This document shows, piece by piece, positions 61,414-64,000 of a DNA stretch of 64,000 nt. The stretch comes from Sulfuricurvum sp. (GTDB lineage: Bacteria > Campylobacterota > Campylobacteria > Campylobacterales > Sulfurimonadaceae). Position 1 is the first letter of the stretch. Each line of letters begins with the position of its first letter. A model generated the notes under the pieces. The model was not told the DNA's origin, ran no database searches, and saw only the letters and a list, made by a program, of their open reading frames with translations. The DNA lies in assembly GCA_028718525.1 (NCBI GenBank), contig JAQULP010000003.1, positions 1-64,000 of the forward strand, written 5' to 3'. The position numbers and the translations under genes were made by a program.

Positions 61414-64000
61414 TCCAATAGCTCCTTTTGCATGCGGTTGATAATTGTAGTACATTCGTAATGGATCTTTTGAATGTGATCATTTCGCTCTTGCGTGGAC
61501 ATTTCACCCAAACGGTGTTCAAGCTCTTCGCACATTTTCCCTAATAATTCGAGAAAAAGATTTTTGGCTATCCCTTTGAGTGCATGCAATGTTTTTTTCA
61601 ACTCATCAGGATTGTCGTGGTTACTGTTGAGCTGCGACAGAAGCGTTGATGCATTGTCGATAAATTTTTGAAATAACAGCAAAACAACCTCTTCGGGTAA
61701 TTCAAGTTTTGAACGGATTGACGAGAGGAGTGATCCGTGAATAAGATGCATATCAGATTCCATTGTCCCTTTATCCTCTTCAAACGGTTCGGCCCGAAAT
61801 GAAAAAAAATCTTTGAGCAAGGTAACGAGATCGTTTTTGCTTAAAGGCTTCACGAGATAACCGTCAAGCCCTTTTTGAAGGTATTCACTGATATTTTTCT
61901 CTATGGCGTCCGCACTGAGCCCTATGATCGGCGTGTGGGAGGCATTGACCTCTTGTTCGTAACGCAGAATTTGTTGGGTTGCCGTAATACCGTCAAGGTT
62001 TGGCATATTAATGTCCATTAAGACCAAATCATAGCTGCCGTTGATAAACTTTTTAACCGCTTCGTAGCCGTCATGTGCCATATCGTATTGGATCGAGAGC
62101 TGTCTCAGAAGCTCTTCGATGTAAAAACGGTTTACTTCATTATCCTCAACAACGAGAAATCGGAGCCCGTCAAATCGGACATTGGGTGTTTTAGTAACGG
62201 CTAAATATGGCTGTTGATAACAGATCTGAAAGACATTTGCAATACTCGACCAGCTTATCTCCTGTGAAACCCATACGATCCGTTCATGGATTAAGGCCGA
62301 AGGTTGAGTATCCGAAGTGCTTGGAGGAATAATAAAAAAAGTGACCTCTTTAAAATATTTGGTGAGAGTCACTACTTCGGCGATGCTGATGGTTTCCAAA
62401 AATAAAACGGCGTACGATGAAGGATGATCCGGAAGATCACGGAACGTGGAGATTCGTTTTATTTTATCCTTACAGCAGCTGAATCGGAGGAGATAGCGTT
62501 CAACCAGATGAAATTTGGCCGAAGGCTGTGTAAACATTGGGAGGTAAAGATGAAAAGGGTTGGAGGCACATTGGTAATCATAGTTTTTTAGTTCAGAAAC
62601 AAAGGTCAGCGTCGTGTTAAAAACACTCCCTTTGCCATAGGTACTTTTGAGGGAGAATGCCCCGTGAGCGGCATTAATCAGATGGGATACAATGTTTAAT
62701 CCCAGTCCGCTTCCGCCGAATCGTCGTGCGATAGAGTTGTCTGCTTGGACAAAAGGTTCAAAAATAGCCTTTTTTTGTTCGGATTTAATCCCTATCCCTT
62801 CATCGGCTACAGTAAAACTGACGGTGATATCTCCCTCTCCTCGTTTCAGCTCTTTAATGCGTATATGGATCCGTTTTTCCTGAGGGGTGAATTTGATAGC
62901 ATTGCCGATGAGGTTGATCAGGATTTGTCGAAGACGTAGAGAATCGGCCTCAAGGGCGATCGGGAGTTTAGGATCGATAAAAACGAGCAGTTCAATCCCC
63001 TTTTTAGCGGCAAGAGGATAAAACGAGGAAATAATCGATTCAAGTTCGGGGATAATCGGGAGAATGTCGTTATGCAATACGATTTTTTCTTTTTCCAGTT
63101 TCATAACTTCAAGAATATTATTGATGATTTGTCGCAGTGTTTCACCGCTGTATTCGATGGTATGGAGATATTTTTGTTGCTGCTCATCCAATGAGGTCTC
63201 TTTCAGCAATTCGGTGAAACCTAAAATACCGTTTAGGGGGGTTCGTATCTCATGGCTCATTGTGGCTAAAAAGCGGCTTTCGGCTTCGGATGCCGCTTTT
63301 GCTTCACGCAAGGCCCGATTTAATTCGGTAACGTTTTCAAAGGTGACGATATAGCACGTTTGATCACTATAGCTTGAATCTTGAATTTTTTCGACATGGA
63401 CGGAAAAGATATTGTGATTATGCGAAGTGTCTCTCATTGCAATTTTTATGAATTTCCCGCGAAGCTGATAAAGCTGATCCAGCCATTCGTAATGGTTGCT
63501 TTTTTTGATCTGAAAGAGGCTGTCGATATCGATGAAAAGATCGTGGAGATGGTTGAAACGTAAATGTTTTTGGGTGAGACTGGCTATCCCTAAAAATTCT
63601 AAAAAACGGTGATTGGATTGACGTATCCCCTCTTTTTTGTCAACCATGCAGATAAGGCCTGTTTGCGCATCCATCACATTTTGGATTCGGCGTCTTTGCG
63701 CTTCAATTTCGTATTGTTTTTCGATAAGTGCCGTGACATCATGACGGATACTGATGTATTCGATAATCGTATCGTTATCATCGACTATCGGGGCAATCGT
63801 ACTGTCGACATAATAGGTGCTTCCGTCTTTCCGGCGGTTCATGATTATCCCGTGAAAGATTTTTTTGTTTTGGATTGTCTCCCACATCTGCTCAAACAAA
63901 ATCGGCATGGCATCGGGATGACGGACGATGTTATGCGGTTTACCGATTAATTCCGCTTCGGTATAACCGGTAACGCGACAGAACTCTTCATTGACGTAGG
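61410..64000 (-). CDS. PAS-containing hybrid histidine kinase with REC and HPt (5' end cut by window)
   Basis: A kinase of at least 863 residues; the start is outside the window and the N-terminal PAS continues off the edge (GYTEAELIGKPHNIV visible). Order: PAS, a second PAS-like region, HisKA (FLATMSHEIRTPLNGILGFT), HATPase (NLIGNAIKFTP, GSGLGLNIV), a REC-sized region without an acidic pocket, a true REC (VVEDNEVN, MDINMPNLDG), and a C-terminal HPt with the H-A-L-K-G motif. This layout can pass phosphate from its own REC to the HPt and on to the REC proteins after it. First visible gene of the operon. Confidence 0.9.
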   Translation of the reverse strand, partial: YVNEEFCRVTGYTEAELIGKPHNIVRHPDAMPILFEQMWETIQNKKIFHGIIMNRRKDGSTYYVDSTIAPIVDDNDTIIEYISIRHDVTALIEKQYEIEAQRRRIQNVMDAQTGLICMVDKKEGIRQSNHRFLEFLGIASLTQKHLRFNHLHDLFIDIDSLFQIKKSNHYEWLDQLYQLRGKFIKIAMRDTSHNHNIFSVHVEKIQDSSYSDQTCYIVTFENVTELNRALREAKAASEAESRFLATMSHEIRTPLNGILGFTELLKETSLDEQQQKYLHTIEYSGETLRQIINNILEVMKLEKEKIVLHNDILPIIPELESIISSFYPLAAKKGIELLVFIDPKLPIALEADSLRLRQILINLIGNAIKFTPQEKRIHIRIKELKRGEGDITVSFTVADEGIGIKSEQKKAIFEPFVQADNSIARRFGGSGLGLNIVSHLINAAHGAFSLKSTYGKGSVFNTTLTFVSELKNYDYQCASNPFHLYLPMFTQPSAKFHLVERYLLRFSCCKDKIKRISTFRDLPDHPSSYAVLFLETISIAEVVTLTKYFKEVTFFIIPPSTSDTQPSALIHERIVWVSQEISWSSIANVFQICYQQPYLAVTKTPNVRFDGLRFLVVEDNEVNRFYIEELLRQLSIQYDMAHDGYEAVKKFINGSYDLVLMDINMPNLDGITATQQILRYEQEVNASHTPIIGLSADAIEKNISEYLQKGLDGYLVKPLSKNDLVTLLKDFFSFRAEPFEEDKGTMESDMHLIHGSLLSSIRSKLELPEEVVLLLFQKFIDNASTLLSQLNSNHDNPDELKKTLHALKGIAKNLFLELLGKMCEELEHRLGEMSTQERNDHIQKIHYECTTIINRMQKELLE

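Overview
The window reads as a chromosomal stretch from a Campylobacterota (epsilonproteobacterial) genome, most like free-living Sulfuricurvum/Sulfurimonas relatives. The reasons are the rpsG-fusA pair, an ftsI gene attached to flgB-flgC-fliE, a kinase with an H-box of the HQWRQPLN type, a Bpt-type leucyltransferase, a small c553 cytochrome, and an abundance of PAS/GGDEF/HD-GYP signalling proteins. The genus is an inference; the class-level placement is firmer. No phage, transposase, CRISPR array or rRNA operon was found.

Layout. 1-2.4 kb: end of rpsG, then fusA. 2.5-6.5 kb: a fused PhnD-like/GAF/HD-GYP/degenerate GGDEF receptor, a FAH-family hydrolase and bpt. 6.6-9.5 kb: a small membrane protein, prfB, panC and a lipoprotein gene. 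9.5-12.6 kb: flgB-flgC-fliE followed by ftsI on the minus strand, behind a sigma-54-type promoter. 12.8-15 kb: ftsW-murG. 15-24.6 kb: a nine-gene minus-strand operon for a type IV pilus / competence-type secretion machine, with two pilin-like proteins, one carrying a hexanucleotide-encoded Gly-Thr repeat. 24.7-26.4 kb: leuA. 26.4-27.4 kb: a small accessory patch with a frameshifted membrane-protein relic, a BrnT/BrnA toxin-antitoxin pair and a fold-back repeat. 27.4-35.8 kb: alaS, a CopD-like membrane protein, maf, an M48 lipoprotein protease, a bioF-like gene, an ABC ATPase, PBP1A and tRNA-Gln(TTG), nearly all tightly coupled. 35.8-38.4 kb: DedA and uvrB. 38.6-42.9 kb: a TonB-dependent receptor divergent from a histidine kinase plus a periplasmic protein. 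43.1-47.3 kb: a chemoreceptor, two tiny genes and a membrane diguanylate cyclase. 47.4-48.1 kb: two small secreted proteins, one a cytochrome c553. 48.2-51.4 kb: an NhaC-type antiporter with a two-component system. 51.5-56.3 kb: a GNAT acetyltransferase, an L,D-transpeptidase-like protein, a di-haem peroxidase and RecD2. 56.3-64 kb: a four-gene signalling operon (hybrid kinase, REC-PAS-HD-GYP, REC-orphan domain, hybrid kinase), cut by the window end.

How it fits together. Cell-wall and division genes recur (ftsI, ftsW, murG, PBP1A, an L,D-transpeptidase-like protein). Cyclic-di-GMP turnover recurs (two HD-GYP proteins, one intact GGEEF cyclase, one dead GGDEF), set beside motility and adhesion genes (flagellar rod, chemoreceptor, pilus). 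That suggests an organism that tunes surface attachment to sensory input. The least familiar parts are the PhnD-HD-GYP fusion, the repeat-bearing pilin, the small-gene/cyclase module at 44.8-47.3 kb, the antiporter gene with an apparent ATA start, and the REC protein with an unassigned C-terminal domain. All function calls come from motif recognition by eye; no database search was run.
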